From assembly GCF_000969825.1 (NCBI RefSeq), contig NZ_KQ033919.1, positions 2,035,088 to 2,099,087 on the forward strand: a DNA stretch of 64,000 nt. The letters run 5' to 3'. The stretch comes from Parabacteroides gordonii MS-1 = DSM 23371 (GTDB lineage: Bacteria; Bacteroidota; Bacteroidia; Bacteroidales; Tannerellaceae). Of this stretch, positions 27,269 to 36,359 are shown in pieces. The translations under genes were made by a program, and so were the position numbers. Position 1 is the first letter of the stretch, and each line of letters opens with the position of its first letter. Under the pieces are notes generated by a model. The model searched no databases and was not told the origin of the DNA. It saw nothing but the letters and a program-made list of their open reading frames with translations.

Positions 27269-27319
27269 AAGGTGAATGGTTGGATCCAACCATTCACCTT
27301 TTTATCCAACCATTCACCC
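27269..27319. repeat. 32-bp perfect palindrome plus a half copy
   Basis: Arms AAGGTGAATGGTTGGA and TCCAACCATTCACCTT (27269-27300) form a perfect palindrome. ATCCAACCATTCACC recurs 20 bp on (27304-27318). T-rich sequence follows, so it could act as a terminator in RNA. Confidence 0.8.
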
Positions 27320-27471
27320 TGTGTATATGCTGTTAAACAAAATATAATCAATAAGTTATTATGTGTAAGGTGAAGGGTGAAAGGTTTATTGCCTGATTTT
27401 GCATGAATAGTTGCTCCGGAGCAAAGATTGCAACACTGATAGCTCAAATCGGGCAGTAAGTGAAACATTCA

Positions 27472-28006
27472 AAACTATCAGGAACGGAATCAAATTAATT
27501 CTGTCAATGGGAAGAAAGAGTTAAAAAATTGACAGAGTTCGTTCAGAACTTTGTCAATTATGGCGGTAAAGGTAATAAATATTGGCAATTAAAAACAATG
27601 CAACATCGGAGATATCAAAGAATAAGCTAAAATAACACTTCAAAAAAGCATTATTTAGTACTCTGAAAGGGTACCGTGTCGGTATACCCTCCCGAAACTA
27701 TTCCTTAGAAAACAGATCCGATAAAGGGCGAATTATCAGATAACCAAACACATCGAAACCGGCGATGGCTTAATATTCAATAAGACTACTAGAGTTCTGA
27801 ACGAACTCTTTTAAATTGATTGTTCATAAGCCCAAAAGCCCCAGAGATACGCAGGGTCATATATTTTCAAATTGCAGAGGAAATGCAACCGGCGTGATTC
27901 ATTCAATTTTTAGGTTCTTTACAGTGCAGAATGGCACCCTGCTTCTACCGTAAAAACAGAATGAGAATCAGTAGTAAAGCATATATATAAAATAAGGTTT
28001 AAAATC
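27472..28006. other. Gene-free leader region of the HU gene
   Basis: No open frame of note is seen. The region contains three alternating TGTCAAT/ATTGACA boxes (27502-27558). It also contains a hairpin AGAGTTC-TGAAC-GAACTCT-TTTT (27791-27812) and an inverted copy of it at 27535-27552. A GGGTA/TACCC hairpin lies near 27668-27691. A weak sigma-54-like TGGCAC lies near 27931 but without a proper -12 element. Confidence 0.4.
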
Positions 28007-28282
28007 ATGAACAAGAACGAGTTGATCCAATACGTGACGGAAGACACCGGATTAAAGAAAAAAGATGTCAAAGCAGTGCTTCAATCCATACTTAATGCAT
28101 CTACAAAAGCTTTACAGCAAGGCGAACCGGTAACGATGATAGGTTTCGGAAGCCTTCACCCGTGGAAACAAACCAGCCGTCCGGCCAGAAATCCTAAAAC
28201 AGGCGAGCCGGTCATAATCGCCCCACGCACATCCGTCAAGTTTCGTGCAGGAGTAAAGCTACTGGAAGATCTGAATAAATAA
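28007..28282 (+). CDS. HU-family DNA-binding protein
   Basis: This 91-residue nucleoid protein bends DNA without strong sequence preference. The family features are the N-terminal helices (MNKNELIQYVTEDTGLKKKD) and the beta-arm signature GFGSLHPWKQTSRPARNPKTG. The arm includes Pro in RNPKTG, which kinks DNA. It sits between a repeat-rich gap and a response-regulator gene. A regulator dyad lies in the 70 bp between HU and the regulator, so both may share control. Confidence 0.92.
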   Translation: MNKNELIQYVTEDTGLKKKDVKAVLQSILNASTKALQQGEPVTMIGFGSLHPWKQTSRPARNPKTGEPVIIAPRTSVKFRAGVKLLEDLNK

Positions 28283-28284
28283 GT

Positions 28285-28299
28285 GTCAAATATTTTGAC
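28285..28299. promoter_or_regulatory. NtrC-type regulator dyad before its own gene
   Basis: GTCAAATATTTTGAC is nearly the same as the efflux dyad at 26720-26734. It lies 54 bp upstream of the regulator ATG at 28353, which suggests autoregulation. No sigma-54 promoter is visible between the dyad and the gene. Confidence 0.65.
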
Positions 28300-28352
28300 G
28301 CTTGCTTGCAAAGTATTCCGGAAGCGAATACCTTTACGAAAAAACAGATCGT

Positions 28353-29702
28353 ATGCAAGCAGGAACAGTTCTTATAGTAGATGATAACAAGAGCGTACTG
28401 ACATCGCTCGAGTTATTGCTGGAAGACGAATTCGAACGGGTGGAGACAGCCTCCAACCCGAACAGGATACTTTCAGTACTCGACACTATGCCCGTCGATC
28501 TCGTTATCCTCGACATGAACTTCTCTGCCGGCGTCAACACCGGCAACGAGGGCTTGTTCTGGCTCCGCCGCATACAGGAAATCGTTCCTGGCCTGCCTGT
28601 TATCATGCTGACCGCTTACGGGGATGTGGAGTTGGCCGTGAAAGCCCTGAAAAGCGGAGCAGCAGACTTCGTACTCAAACCGTGGGACAACGACGTGTTG
28701 CTGGATAAGATACATACCGCACTGCAAGCCGCCCGGGAAGAACCCAACAAACAGGGTATCGGAAAGAACACCGCCCCCCGGCCAACCGAACCGGCCATGA
28801 TCATCGGGCACTCGCCCGTTATGATGAAGCTGATCAAGGTGGTCACCAAAGTGGCTAAAACAGACGCGAATGTCTTGATCACAGGCGAGAACGGGACAGG
28901 CAAAGAAATGCTGGCCCGCGAAATACACCGTCTCTCCCTGCGCAGCCGACGGGAAATGATCAACGTGGATATGGGCGCCGTCAGTGAGTCGTTGTTTGAA
29001 AGCGAGCTGTTCGGGCATGAGAAAGGAGCCTTTACCGATGCCCGCGAAAGCCGCCCCGGTAAATTCGAAGCCGCCAGCGGCAGCACGCTGTTCCTGGACG
29101 AGATAGGCAACCTGCCGGTCGGCCTGCAGGCCAAACTGTTGGCAGTCCTCCAGAACCGTGAGATCACACGCCTGGGAAGCAACCGGAAAATACCTGTCGA
29201 CATACGCCTCATTGCCGCCACCAACCGGAACCTGCCGGAGATGGTCGCCCGGTCTTCTTTCCGCGAAGACCTGTTCTACCGCATCAACACGATACAAATA
29301 GAAATACCGCCGCTCCGGAGCCGACGGGAAGATATTCCGCTATTCATCGACTATTTCCTGAAGAAATATATCGCGCTCTACAAACGAACCGGGCTGACCC
29401 TGCATCCGCAGGCTGCCGCCAAACTCGAAGCATACGACTGGCCGGGAAATATCCGTGAGTTGCAGCACACCATCGAAAAGGCCGTTATCCTGGCTGAGAA
29501 GAATATGATCCGTGCCGGCGACCTGTTCATCCGCCCTGGAAAGGCTGTCTCCTTCACCGAAGTACCCAACCTCAGCGATGTGGAACGCCAGGCTATCGAA
29601 GCCGCCATCACACAGAATGACGGGAACCTGACTGCTGCCGCCGAACAACTGGGAGTAAGCCGGCAAACCCTGTATAACAAACTGAAACGGTTCAACCTGT
29701 GA
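28353..29702 (+). CDS. NtrC-family sigma-54-dependent response regulator
   Basis: I start at ATG 28353 (449 residues), since the receiver begins there. Receiver: VLIVDDNKSV with phospho-acceptor D54 in VILDMNFSAG. AAA+ domain: Walker A GENGTGKE, the sigma-54 loop GAFTDA near residue 225 (canonical GAFTGA; the Asp form is also seen in Bacteroidetes), Walker B TLFLDEIG and the R-finger region. Fis-type HTH: LTAAAEQLGVSRQTLYNKL at the end. The cognate kinase overlaps by 4 bp. Dyads and a sigma-54 promoter upstream of the efflux operon identify a likely target. Confidence 0.93.
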   Translation: MQAGTVLIVDDNKSVLTSLELLLEDEFERVETASNPNRILSVLDTMPVDLVILDMNFSAGVNTGNEGLFWLRRIQEIVPGLPVIMLTAYGDVELAVKALKSGAADFVLKPWDNDVLLDKIHTALQAAREEPNKQGIGKNTAPRPTEPAMIIGHSPVMMKLIKVVTKVAKTDANVLITGENGTGKEMLAREIHRLSLRSRREMINVDMGAVSESLFESELFGHEKGAFTDARESRPGKFEAASGSTLFLDEIGNLPVGLQAKLLAVLQNREITRLGSNRKIPVDIRLIAATNRNLPEMVARSSFREDLFYRINTIQIEIPPLRSRREDIPLFIDYFLKKYIALYKRTGLTLHPQAAAKLEAYDWPGNIRELQHTIEKAVILAEKNMIRAGDLFIRPGKAVSFTEVPNLSDVERQAIEAAITQNDGNLTAAAEQLGVSRQTLYNKLKRFNL

Positions 29703-30775
29703 AGCGCATGTTCAGCCTACGCATCTACATACGCATTATCCTGCACGTCGCCCTCGTCATCGTGGTGGCCGGGACAGGCGTTATCGGTATCATAAGCGGC
29801 AAAGCGATTATTCTGGGGTCGGTAGCACTACTTATCGCCTTATGGCTGGCGGGAGTGCTCGTTTACTATCTCAACACCTCCAACCGGCGGATACAGCTTT
29901 TCCTGGATGCGATCGAAGACAATGAATCGATGCTTTATTTCCCGGAAAACACCGGCACCGATGAACAACGCCGCCTCCATGCCGCCTTCAACCGTATCCA
30001 CAAATTAATGACGGAAAGTAAACAAAGGGAATTCGACCGCGAGCTCTACCAGAAAGAATATGAGTCGTACGACAAACTGATGCATGTGCTGACCCACGAG
30101 ATCATGAACTCGATCGCTCCCATCGTCTCCCTCTCCGGCACGCTTCTCTCCTATTTCCAGACCAAAGGAAATGCCCGGAGCAACGACGAGATCACCGATA
30201 CGACCATCCGCAAAACCATCCGCGGACTCGACACCATCAAGAGCCAGGGACAAAGCCTAATGAACTTCACCGACTCTTACCGTCAGCTGGCCCGGCTGCA
30301 ACCGCCCAAGCCCAAGCCTTTCTCCCTGTCGCGCCTGATAAGGAATATCGAAATACTGTTTCAATCAGACCTGCACCGGCAGCATATACAATTCCGGGTA
30401 GATCTTTTCCGGGAAGAGATAGAAATAAACGCAGACGAAGAACTGCTCTCGCAAGTGCTGATCAACCTGTTGAAGAATGCCATGCAAGCTCTCGAAGGCC
30501 AGGACAACGGCAAGATATCACTGACAGTAATACAAGTCCGGACAACCACTTATATAGAGGTGAAAGACAACGGCCCCGGCATTCCCCACGATATACTGGA
30601 AGACATCTTCGTCCCTTTCTTCACCACCAAAGACACAGGTACAGGCATCGGCCTCAGCCTCTCGCGGCAGATCATACGCATGCACGGCGGCGAATTGCAG
30701 GTCAGCTCCCGTCCTTACAGCGAAACATCATTCACGATCTCCCTGCCGCTAGCGCCTGGGAATCTCTACGCGTGA
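29699..30775 (+). CDS. Membrane sensor histidine kinase (NtrB/NtrY-like)
   Basis: The 358-residue kinase starts with GTG overlapping the regulator stop (GTGA). Two N-terminal TM segments (about 10-30 and 35-55) flank a very short periplasmic loop, so it likely senses the membrane or an internal signal. HisKA uses H133 in LTHEIMNSIAP. The ATPase domain shows NLLKNAMQAL, DNGPGIP and GTGIGLSLSRQI. The last 27 bp overlap the 3' end of the convergent DUF3108 gene. Confidence 0.92.
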   Translation: MKRMFSLRIYIRIILHVALVIVVAGTGVIGIISGKAIILGSVALLIALWLAGVLVYYLNTSNRRIQLFLDAIEDNESMLYFPENTGTDEQRRLHAAFNRIHKLMTESKQREFDRELYQKEYESYDKLMHVLTHEIMNSIAPIVSLSGTLLSYFQTKGNARSNDEITDTTIRKTIRGLDTIKSQGQSLMNFTDSYRQLARLQPPKPKPFSLSRLIRNIEILFQSDLHRQHIQFRVDLFREEIEINADEELLSQVLINLLKNAMQALEGQDNGKISLTVIQVRTTTYIEVKDNGPGIPHDILEDIFVPFFTTKDTGTGIGLSLSRQIIRMHGGELQVSSRPYSETSFTISLPLAPGNLYA

Positions 30776-31651
30776 AGTAAGCGGATAACGTAATCCTTTG
30801 GATGATTTATAATAGACTTCGGCCGCACCGATCTTCAGCTTAGCCCGTATCTTCACGGGGATATGGTTTGCATCGTCACCGATCCAGATCTCGGCTGCCG
30901 CCTTACTTTGGGTAAAGGCATCGTCATAAATATCGATAAAGAAATGACGGGTACGGTATTTCAACGTCTCGCTACGTTCCACGATCTGCTGGCCGGTATA
31001 CCGGAAACTTATATTGATCCGGTCGCGCCCGATCGCCACATGAAACGGGAACTCATCACCCTGCTTCATCTTTTCCCAATCCAGCGAACGGAGATACATG
31101 GTGGCACCCAGCATATCGAACATATATTGTTCGGAGACAAGCAGGGTGTCGATCTTCGTCCGGCTCGGCGTGTAGCGGTGGGAATGTGCGGAGGTGTGTC
31201 CGTCGGTATACGAGAATTTCAAATCGTCTATCAGGTAATAATCATTCTCATTCACCCGTTTCTCACTGCGGAGCAGTAACATCTCGGGAGAGAAATAACA
31301 GTCGATGGTATCGCGCATCGCAAATATCTTCTCAAACATGCCCGACGTACGGAACAACAGGCGGTAATGGTAAGCTGGCTTGCTTTCATACCGGGCGTCC
31401 TGCACAGACAAAGAAGCTTGTCCCGCACGAGGCATCAGAAGCCCCCATTTGAAGTACAACTCATACTGTACCGTCTCGCCGGCGCTGAACCGATCTTTCA
31501 CCGGAATGGCCTGTGCCTCTGCCATTGTCGGAAGCAATAGCCATAAAGCCATCACTCCCAGGCAAATCAACCTAAAACGGCATACCGCTGCGGCCACTGT
31601 TGCTCGTGCTACCACTGCTGTTGCGTGAAGAAGATTGTTGTTGTCCTTCAT
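30749..31651 (-). CDS. DUF3108 family exported protein
   Basis: The protein is of the DUF3108 family, exported and of unknown role. A hydrophobic signal stretch GVMALWLLLPTMAEAQA ends near residue 48 if the first ATG is used. That ATG lies 80 bp inside the upstream Ig-like gene, so the true start may be a later codon near 31552-31580. The mature part begins with GETVQYELYFKWGLL, typical of the family. The 3' end overlaps the sensor kinase gene by 27 bp. The stated start has moderate certainty. Confidence 0.8.
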   Translation of the reverse strand: MKDNNNLLHATAVVARATVAAAVCRFRLICLGVMALWLLLPTMAEAQAIPVKDRFSAGETVQYELYFKWGLLMPRAGQASLSVQDARYESKPAYHYRLLFRTSGMFEKIFAMRDTIDCYFSPEMLLLRSEKRVNENDYYLIDDLKFSYTDGHTSAHSHRYTPSRTKIDTLLVSEQYMFDMLGATMYLRSLDWEKMKQGDEFPFHVAIGRDRINISFRYTGQQIVERSETLKYRTRHFFIDIYDDAFTQSKAAAEIWIGDDANHIPVKIRAKLKIGAAEVYYKSSKGLRYPLTSRVEIPRR

Positions 31652-33503
31652 TTTTATAGTCTCTTTTCTTCTTGGTTGCTTCTTTTGGTTTATTCTTCGT
31701 GATCTCGAGCGGCTTCTGTTTAGCCCACGGGGTAGCCTTCACATCCCAGGTTTCTTCTACCTGCCAGTTCTGCATCACATCGTATTTTACCGGCGAATAG
31801 AACACTTCTTCCGGCTGACGCTTTGCAGCATAATTGCCGGTATCCCATTTCCCGTTGCCGTTGAGGTCGACCACCAGACGAAGATAATACTTATCCGGTT
31901 TCAAGTCCATGAAAAGGGCACCCCCGTCTTTCACCTTCACTTTTCGTATCGGAGCATCGCTGCCGTTCAGTAGCTCGACATAAGCAGTCGTATCGACCCC
32001 TACGATATTGATATACAAATGGCCGTATTCATCTTCTTTCTTGATCTTGAACTCACCGGAATAAGGTTCGTTCCATTTATCATAGATACTGAAGATCGTA
32101 GCCGAGTCGACTTCCAGGCGATACTCCTCACCATATTTCCACGGACGGCGTATAAAGTAATTCAAGCTGTTCGTCGAGTCCGGGAACAGCTCGAAATCAA
32201 CCGGAGTCCACACCGTATCGACTTTCTGATCCAGGAAGAACAGCTCTTTCGACAAATCGAGCACCGGTTCGTTGAATGTAACGGACACCGTATCGAACAA
32301 GTCCATCGACCCCGGAGCATCGACCTGCATACCGAGGAAGACGATCGGTTCGGGCTCATCATCTTTCTTCTTTTTCTTCTTCTCCGGACGGCGGCGCATC
32401 ACAAACTGAAGCGTATCCGTTTGCGGACGAAGTATATTCAGCGAATCGCTCTTCGGATAAGACAATTCCACCCGCAATGTATCCTGTTTCCAGACAACCG
32501 AGTCGGTCAGCCAGAAGTTAACGGCCGTTCCGCCTTCCGTCTCCTGCATAAAATACCAGGATGAATCGGACGGGGTGAAATTAATCGGGCGGGGAAGCGG
32601 GATCGTATCCAACGGAGAGTTGAAACGGACTACCAACAGGTTTTCCTGCTGGCGCTCGGGCTTCAACAGATACTGGCGTACAAAATCTTCTTTGAACAGA
32701 CGTAGCTCGATATCATTGGGAAAATAGCGGGTAAAGGCTACCGTCTTGATCGTGTCGATCGTCAGGCTGTCTTTCCAAAGCGTATCCTGACGGCTGGTCA
32801 GTTCGAAGGAAGGGATGATGATAGAGTCGTTGAAAGCGATCTCTTCGCCCGCCTGGTCGAACTTATAATCGCGGTTCACATCATTCAGACCGAATATGCG
32901 GTAGCTGCCCGGAGAGATATTGCGGATCGTAAATTCGCCTTTATCGTTCGTACGGGAAGTACGGTCGAACGGCATTTTCACGAAGGCCGAGTCCTCCAGG
33001 TTGCGGTGCAGACCGATCGTGATACCGGGCATCGGTTCCAGATTCTCCGCATTCAACAAGATACCCGACACTTCCAGCGTATCGATATTCTCTCCCGTAG
33101 AAAAGGCGAAAGAGTAATTCTCGAATACATTCTTTTCATTATTGTCGGAGATCGAATTGGTAAAGTCGATCGTATAGGTTGTATTCTCTTTCAGTGTATC
33201 TTTCAGCTCGACAATAACTTTCTTTCCGGCTGCACGGATGATGGGCAACTGCAACTGCGGCGGCGTGACGATCACATTCTCCGACGGCTTATCGAGTTGC
33301 ACCAGTTCGTCAAACAAGATCTCGACTCTTTTTCCTTTGTAGTTCGTCTGGTTCGGAGCCGGCGTACTGCTGACGTATTTAGGCGGCGTCTCATCATAAG
33401 GCCCCCCGTTCGGAGAAGCCATATTCGCACACGAATACATCGTGACCAACAGGAATACCCCACAGACAGCCAGCAGTAAATCTCTTATATATCTATTTCC
33501 CAT
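31572..33503 (-). CDS. Ig-like-domain envelope lipoprotein
   Basis: This 643-residue protein has a lipoprotein signal (MYSCANMASPNGG). A bacterial Ig-like (SbsA-type) domain follows at about residues 38-140 (SSTPAPNQTNYKGKRVEILF). Then comes a carboxypeptidase-regulatory-like domain around 165-230 (TNDKGEFTIRNISPGSYRIF) and further beta domains. The C-terminus is a Ser/Asn/Gly-rich tail. The function is unknown; the family is common in Bacteroidetes next to DUF3108. Its 3' end overlaps the annotated start of the DUF3108 gene by 80 bp, so the two are translationally coupled or the next start is later. Confidence 0.85.
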   Translation of the reverse strand: MGNRYIRDLLLAVCGVFLLVTMYSCANMASPNGGPYDETPPKYVSSTPAPNQTNYKGKRVEILFDELVQLDKPSENVIVTPPQLQLPIIRAAGKKVIVELKDTLKENTTYTIDFTNSISDNNEKNVFENYSFAFSTGENIDTLEVSGILLNAENLEPMPGITIGLHRNLEDSAFVKMPFDRTSRTNDKGEFTIRNISPGSYRIFGLNDVNRDYKFDQAGEEIAFNDSIIIPSFELTSRQDTLWKDSLTIDTIKTVAFTRYFPNDIELRLFKEDFVRQYLLKPERQQENLLVVRFNSPLDTIPLPRPINFTPSDSSWYFMQETEGGTAVNFWLTDSVVWKQDTLRVELSYPKSDSLNILRPQTDTLQFVMRRRPEKKKKKKDDEPEPIVFLGMQVDAPGSMDLFDTVSVTFNEPVLDLSKELFFLDQKVDTVWTPVDFELFPDSTNSLNYFIRRPWKYGEEYRLEVDSATIFSIYDKWNEPYSGEFKIKKEDEYGHLYINIVGVDTTAYVELLNGSDAPIRKVKVKDGGALFMDLKPDKYYLRLVVDLNGNGKWDTGNYAAKRQPEEVFYSPVKYDVMQNWQVEETWDVKATPWAKQKPLEITKNKPKEATKKKRDYKNEGQQQSSSRNSSGSTSNSGRSGMPF

Positions 33504-33640
33504 TCAAATGCTTTTTAATCAGAGGGCAAAAATAGGGAAAAATCCCGTGACTAATAGTGATATATACGCTAAATAAGAAATCTTTGCATTCTTAAGAAGA
33601 TGAAAGAGGTTGTTCCATGTTAAGATTCTCCTCGTTGTTT

Positions 33641-34087
33641 TTATTTCACCGACTCCTTTTGTGTAATAACCACGCTCTCCGACGAGCTTAAAAAGCCTGC
33701 GACATCAATAACAAGCTTCCGTTCATAGGGAAACTTGTTCTGTGCGATGTCAACCTGAAGATCTCCGGCCTTGTTTTTAATGATTTTAAACCAGTCGCCG
33801 GCCAGTGTATCCCTATAGAGAATAATATCCTTCATCCGTTCGTCCGAGTATTTGTAGGTCGTATTATGCAGAGTCGAACTTTCGCCATTGGCCATAGTCC
33901 GGCTACGCAAAACATACCAAGTGATCCTATCGGCTCCCACTCCGACAGTCACACAGCTATCCGAAGAACCGACAGTGACATTATTTTGTTCCAGATTAAT
34001 CATTGATAATCTTCCCGGAGCGTCTATGGTATCATCACAGCTTATCATGCCAAGGATGCAAACTAAATATACGGCGATCTGTTTCAT
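33641..34087 (-). CDS. Small hypothetical lipoprotein, BACON-like
   Basis: The 148-residue protein starts with a lipoprotein signal (lipobox GMISC, Cys17). The second half ends RKLVIDVAGFLSSSESVVITQ. This resembles the end of BACON-type Ig-like domains that often bind carbohydrate or mucin in Bacteroidetes. Below the signal the sequence is not recognised. It is a single gene, and no promoter is clear. I am moderately sure it is real because of signal, length and codon pattern. Confidence 0.6.
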   Translation of the reverse strand: MKQIAVYLVCILGMISCDDTIDAPGRLSMINLEQNNVTVGSSDSCVTVGVGADRITWYVLRSRTMANGESSTLHNTTYKYSDERMKDIILYRDTLAGDWFKIIKNKAGDLQVDIAQNKFPYERKLVIDVAGFLSSSESVVITQKESVK

Positions 34088-34251
34088 AATGCAATATTTA
34101 CAGTTTCAAAGATATAAACACGCCAACACATGAATTATATGCGACGAATATAGCAAATAATTCTTAATACACAAGCGATTACAGTCATTCTTTATTAATT
34201 AAAATCAGAGGCCGGATAGCATGCCTGCCAGAAGGGAAACGTCAGGGTATC

Positions 34252-35514
34252 TCAACGTTTCAAATACCTGAATCCGATCCGGCAATACAGGCACTTTTTC
34301 TTCTCGCAATATTCCCGTTTCAACTGGATAAGCGCCTGGCTGTCTCCGGCATGGCAGACGTTGATCCCAGCCCGGGTGAAAGCGGTCACAATCGTATTCT
34401 TCTCCGGGGGAAGCGTTTCGAGGATACGGATGGCACGTTCGCAATATTCCGGACGTTTATTTCTCACTCCATAGGCAAACATTACCGGGACAACCGTGTT
34501 GATCAGCAAGATACACAGAGAGTTCTCTCCTATCGGCTTATCTTTCTTTTCCGAAACACTGCGAAAATGATAATGTGTTTCCCAATAATCAGAAGGACGA
34601 ACCCGGAAACACTGTTTGATCTGCCCGACATTCCCCGCTTCCAGGATAACGGAAAATAACGTATCGTGCTGCACCCAGACGGAAGCCAGTTGTGCCAGTT
34701 TCAGGTAAGGGAAATTGACCGGACGGGTGCGCAGGCTCCTGAACTGCGAGTCATCCAAAGGAGTCAACCCGAATTTATGCCGCAGGAACTGGTATTCACG
34801 TTGAAGCAAACGGTAATAATGGCAATCGCCCGGCTCTTCCAGCATGCCGGCCTGGCCGAATAGCAGGGCTTCAACCTGCGAATGGCTGCTGCGTTGCTTC
34901 TGAATATATCGCAAAGGCAGGCTTTTGGCCAGACGCTCGAAGATATCATTATTCACTCCAAAGCCGAAATTACGGGTTAAAGTAATATAAAAGACCTCAT
35001 TCCAGTCATTCCCATACTGATCCAGGAGACGGAATATATCAGCCGTTTTCCGTTCCAGCCGTTCGCTTAAGAGGGCACTCAGCCAGGAAGTTACATGAAC
35101 AAGTTCTATCTGAGGAATATAACCGGCACAGGGAAAGGAGATATCACGGTATAACAACCAGTCGATATTCTGTGCGACCGACTCCGGCACGGCCAACTGC
35201 ATTTGTGGAATAACCTCTCCATTCGTCCGGTAAACGATACAATCGGAAACTTCCACAAGATGAAGGATAACCGCATCATAGGCCTTATCTTTATCATGGC
35301 GATGAAGCAGCCAGTCGGAAGCTTTTGTATGGATTTCAATACATCCGGCCCAGAGCGTACCGTCTATCTTCACCTTGGCATTGAAGAAGTCGGGGCCCGC
35401 ATCGGTATTGGGTATTCCGGGGTCGATCACTGAGATTATACTTCCGTCGGTAGTAAGAAGCGTAGTAGTTGGATACAGCCTGTATTTCCAAACATAATGT
35501 AATAAACGTTCCAT
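34252..35514 (-). CDS. DUF2851 family protein
   Basis: The 420-residue cytoplasmic protein matches the DUF2851 family of Bacteroidetes, whose role is unknown. The conserved N-terminal block DPGIPNTDAGPDFFNAKVKI and a following WAGCIEIHTKASDW are seen. The C-terminus has a Cys cluster (CEKKKCLYC) that may bind metal. It has no obvious operon partner and is divergent from dapB. Confidence 0.82.
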   Translation of the reverse strand: MERLLHYVWKYRLYPTTTLLTTDGSIISVIDPGIPNTDAGPDFFNAKVKIDGTLWAGCIEIHTKASDWLLHRHDKDKAYDAVILHLVEVSDCIVYRTNGEVIPQMQLAVPESVAQNIDWLLYRDISFPCAGYIPQIELVHVTSWLSALLSERLERKTADIFRLLDQYGNDWNEVFYITLTRNFGFGVNNDIFERLAKSLPLRYIQKQRSSHSQVEALLFGQAGMLEEPGDCHYYRLLQREYQFLRHKFGLTPLDDSQFRSLRTRPVNFPYLKLAQLASVWVQHDTLFSVILEAGNVGQIKQCFRVRPSDYWETHYHFRSVSEKKDKPIGENSLCILLINTVVPVMFAYGVRNKRPEYCERAIRILETLPPEKNTIVTAFTRAGINVCHAGDSQALIQLKREYCEKKKCLYCRIGFRYLKR

Positions 35515-35562
35515 ATTATTTTCAGAGTTAAGATTTATGCCACAAATCTAATTCATTTTCTT

Positions 35563-35570
35563 TATATTTG
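35563..35570 (+). promoter_or_regulatory. dapB operon -7 box
   Basis: TATATTTG is a perfect TAnnTTTG box, 55 bp before dapB. A small hairpin (GCTAA-GTTA-TTAGC) lies in the leader near 35583-35596. Confidence 0.5.
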
Positions 35571-35624
35571 CACCCCTGAAGGCTAAGTTATTAGCTCTAT
35601 TTATTCATTTTATTCTGAAAAGAT

Positions 35625-36341
35625 ATGAAGATTGCACTTATCGGCTACGGCAAGATGGGTAAAACCATCGAACAAATTGCATTGAACAGAGGACACCAGA
35701 TCGTCTCTATCGTAGATATAAACAACCCGGAAGAATTTCAGTCAGACAATTTCAAAAGCGCAGATGTCGCCATCGAGTTCACGACTCCGGCTACGGCTTT
35801 CGACAATTATATGAAAAGCTTCGCAGCAGGTGTCCCGGTTGTTTCCGGCACCACCGGATGGCTCGACCGTATCGGCGAGATAAAAGAGAAGTGCGCCAAG
35901 GAAGGAAAAACATTCTTCTATGCGTCCAACTTCAGCATCGGCGTGAATATCTTTTTCGCATTGAATAAATACCTGGCGAAAATAATGAATAATTTCCCCG
36001 TATATAATGTCAGCATGACGGAGACCCACCATATCCACAAGCTAGATGCTCCCAGCGGAACAGCGATCACGCTGGCAGAAGGTATTCTCGAAAACGTAGA
36101 CCGGAAAGAACACTGGACACTGGAAACAGCCGAACAGCCCACCGACCTGCCTATCCATGCTATCCGCGAGGGAGAAGTGCCGGGTATACATGAAGTCACT
36201 TACGAATCAGACGTCGACTATATCAGCATCAAGCATGATGCCAAGAGCCGTGCCGGTTTCGCTCTCGGGGCAGTTGTCGCTGCCGAATTTACTGCCGGGA
36301 AAAAAGGGTTCCTCGGTATGGATGATATGCTTAAATTTTAA
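35625..36341 (+). CDS. dapB: 4-hydroxy-tetrahydrodipicolinate reductase
   Basis: DapB makes tetrahydrodipicolinate in lysine and diaminopimelate synthesis. The 238-residue protein has the NAD(P) fold MKIALIGYGKMGKTIE, the loop VVSGTTGW, and the catalytic block ETHHIHKLDAPSGTA with its His pair and Lys. It is the first gene of a run with two signal-peptidase genes and wbqC, with small gaps, which is common in Bacteroidales. Confidence 0.95.
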   Translation: MKIALIGYGKMGKTIEQIALNRGHQIVSIVDINNPEEFQSDNFKSADVAIEFTTPATAFDNYMKSFAAGVPVVSGTTGWLDRIGEIKEKCAKEGKTFFYASNFSIGVNIFFALNKYLAKIMNNFPVYNVSMTETHHIHKLDAPSGTAITLAEGILENVDRKEHWTLETAEQPTDLPIHAIREGEVPGIHEVTYESDVDYISIKHDAKSRAGFALGAVVAAEFTAGKKGFLGMDDMLKF

Positions 36342-36359
36342 TTCCACAGAAGTCTACAA

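Larger units (their letters stand above)
26802..27471. repeat. Repeat-rich gap, flanked by direct repeats
   Basis: This part of the 1.37 kb gap before the HU gene holds no gene. A 29-bp direct repeat (24 matches) frames it at 26802-26830 and 27443-27471. Inside are a GGTGAATGG array with a 20-bp period (26933-26962), paired arms TTCACCTGG/CCAGGTGAA and GGATAAGACG/CGTCTTATCC, a 22-bp-period AAGCTT array, and a 32-bp palindrome. The function is unknown. Confidence 0.6.

Noticed and set aside
27925-27950. Second sigma-54 promoter before the HU gene
   Set aside because: TGGCAC is present but the -12 part reads TTCT instead of TTGC, so the match is too weak.
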